Assembly: GCA_020851855.1 (NCBI GenBank)
Contig: JADZBY010000661.1
Location: 1-7,569, forward strand
Length of the DNA: 7,569 nt
Direction: 5' to 3'
Source: Anaerolineae bacterium
GTDB taxonomy: Bacteria; Chloroflexota; Anaerolineae; Aggregatilineales; UBA2796
Below, one piece after another: positions 6,773 through 7,569 of the stretch. Positions within the stretch are counted from its first letter, which is position 1, and the number at the start of each line of letters is the position of its first letter. The position numbers and the translations under genes are program-made. The notes below the pieces were generated by a model that worked only from the letters and a program-made list of their open reading frames with translations, searched no databases and had not been told where the DNA came from.

Positions 6773-6825
6773 AGGCAACTGCACACTCTGCCGTGTATTT
6801 CACAAGTGTGAACGTGCAGTTGCCT
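6773..6825. repeat. Nested inverted repeat between valS and mntA
   Basis: AGGCAACTGCAC (6773-6784) and GTGCAGTTGCCT (6814-6825) are a perfect 12-bp inverted repeat 29 bases apart. Inside is a second one, TTCACA-AG-TGTGAA (6799-6812). No U-tract follows, so an ordinary intrinsic terminator is doubtful. It may stabilise the valS mRNA 3' end, serve as an operator for the next gene, or be a small mobile remnant. Confidence 0.55.
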
Positions 6826-6864
6826 GCGGTCGAGTAAACAAGACCACTGCCCTATCCCTGGGAG

Positions 6865-6870
6865 TATAAT
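6865..6870 (+). promoter_or_regulatory. -10 box of putative mntA promoter
   Basis: A perfect TATAAT lies 24 bases before the mntA ATG, which would give a short 5' leader. No convincing -35 hexamer is present at 16-18 bp. The nested inverted repeat ends 39 bases upstream of it. Confidence 0.45.
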
Positions 6871-6894
6871 TCTCTGAAAAGGGGATGGGGTGTT

Positions 6895-7203
6895 ATGGTC
6901 AAGAGCGCGATTCCACTCCCAATCGACTCAATTCGTAGGCTCTGTGAACGACGTCGGGTCAAGCGGCTAGCGTTGTTCGGCTCCGTGCTGCGCGATGATT
7001 TCCGGCCAGACAGCGATGTCGACATTTTGGTCGAGTTTGAGCCAGACGCAACCGTTGGTTATTTCAGTCTCGTGCGCATGGCGGACGAATTGAGTGCACT
7101 CGTTGGCCGTCCTGTGGACCTGAATACCTCGCTTTCGTTGAGCCGTCACATCCGCGAGCGCGTTTCGAAAACCGCTGAGGTCATTTATGAACGCGCGGGA
7201 TGA
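6895..7203 (+). CDS. mntA: MNT-type nucleotidyltransferase antitoxin
   Basis: A 102-residue minimal nucleotidyltransferase. The signature LFGSVLRDDFRPDSDVDILVEF holds the GSx10DxD motif (Gly29-Ser30, Asp41, Asp43), and Asp75 in RPVDL is the likely third metal ligand, so the active site looks complete. In characterised MntA/HepT modules this enzyme adds AMP groups to a tyrosine of the HEPN toxin HepT and silences it. AAGGGG and GGGG lie just upstream of ATG 6895. The gene overlaps hepT by 17 bases (7187-7203), the usual co-expression arrangement. Codon choice and base composition are visibly less GC-rich than in valS, which fits horizontal acquisition. Because the partner gene is interrupted, the antitoxin may now act alone or be decaying. 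The family call is firm; antitoxin activity is inferred from the partner. Confidence 0.9.
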   Translation: MVKSAIPLPIDSIRRLCERRRVKRLALFGSVLRDDFRPDSDVDILVEFEPDATVGYFSLVRMADELSALVGRPVDLNTSLSLSRHIRERVSKTAEVIYERAG

Positions 7204-7569
7204 AACGCTATGGCGCGACGTGCTCGACATGGCGCAAAAAGCTCGGCAATTTCTTGGTGAACTTCCACGCGAGTCGCTGGCAGATGAGGAGTTGGTTGCA
7301 TACGCGGTCGTGCGCACTCTGGAGATTCTGGGAGAAGCCGCGAGTCACGTTAGGGCGTGTCTGCAAAGTCTGTTTCTGGGTTGACCCTCACTCCCCCAGC
7401 CCCTCTCTCCCTCAGGGCGAGAGGGGAGAAAAGCAGGGTGCCCCTTAGTTTCCTCACCCCTCTCCATGAGGGAGAGGGGCCGGGGGTGAGGGTTTGCAGA
7501 CAGACCCTAGCAATGAGACACGCGCTGCGCTACCGGATATTCCCTGGTATGTAATGATTAGCATGCGGA
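7187..7569 (+). pseudogene. hepT: HepT-like HEPN toxin, interrupted by a MITE
   Basis: HepT (DUF86) proteins are HEPN ribonuclease toxins paired with MntA. ATG 7187 has GAGG six bases upstream. The first part reads as a normal HepT N-terminus through LVAYAVVRTLEILGEAASHV, then runs into the inserted element and stops at TGA 7382-7384. Beyond the element, from 7509, the sequence reads SNETRAALPDIPWYVMISMR, the expected continuation of the family. Deleting the element and one TA restores one frame: AGT CAC GTT AGC AAT GAG. The final complete codon is an Arg that, by family pattern, should be the first residue of the HEPN catalytic RxxxxH motif; the rest lies outside the window. The current product would be 65 residues, lacking the catalytic motif, so toxin activity is very probably lost. 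Confidence 0.88.
7353..7507. mobile_element. 155-bp MITE, TA target duplication
   Basis: The ends GGGCGTGTCTGCAAA (7353-7367) and TTTGCAGACAGACCC (7493-7507) are 15-bp inverted repeats matching at 13 positions. The element is flanked by TA on both sides (7351-7352 and 7508-7509), and removing it with one TA restores the hepT frame, which fixes the boundaries. TA duplication is typical of IS630/Tc1-mariner transposases, so it is probably moved in trans by such an enzyme. Inside are CCCTCAC/GTGAGGG sub-terminal repeats and two hairpins with identical arms CCCCTCTC/GAGAGGGG (7400-7426 and 7457-7479). It encodes no credible protein. Its interior resembles the repeats at 2442-2561 and 3807-3943, although those lack the TGTCTGCAAA ends. 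Confidence 0.88.

Noticed and set aside
7357..7554. A frame running through the MITE and beyond
   Set aside because: It crosses the insertion boundary and low-complexity hairpins; the bases after 7509 are explained by the resumed hepT frame instead.

Overview
The window is GC-rich, with every gene on the + strand. The base composition, a transcriptional T-box leader, the many CCTCACCCC/GGGGTGAGG inverted repeats and an MNT/HEPN pair suggest a bacterium, probably Chloroflexota (Anaerolineae-like). That placement is an inference from style, not from a marker gene.

Layout. Positions 1-981 hold the 3' part of a gene for a secreted-looking protein made of ~93-residue repeats with four cysteines each, followed by an intrinsic terminator. 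After a short regulatory stretch (operator-like inverted repeat, TATAAT box) comes pfkA, the ATP-dependent 6-phosphofructokinase (1184-2149). A tRNA-Val(CAC) with its own promoter and terminator follows (2242-2315), then a block of GC-rich inverted repeats (about 2379-2561). Two bases past that block a strong sigma70-type promoter opens a complete T-box leader (2599-2896). Its specifier reads GUC (Val), and its antiterminator and terminator can be drawn base by base. Downstream are a class I SAM methyltransferase (2967-3788), a second repeat copy in the opposite orientation, a short Val-containing ORF with small hairpins, and valS (valyl-tRNA synthetase, to 6748). An inverted-repeat hairpin separates valS from an mntA-hepT module. 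mntA is intact (6895-7203); hepT is split by a 155-bp miniature element flanked by TA duplications (7353-7507), and its reading frame resumes on the far side up to the window end.

How the parts fit. The Val T-box would sense uncharged tRNA-Val and release transcription into the methyltransferase and then valS. With the adjacent tRNA-Val gene, whose promoter shares a nine-base -10 core with the T-box promoter, this makes a small valine-charging locus with an unexplained methyltransferase between sensor and synthetase. The main points of interest are this arrangement and the clean MITE disruption of the HepT toxin.
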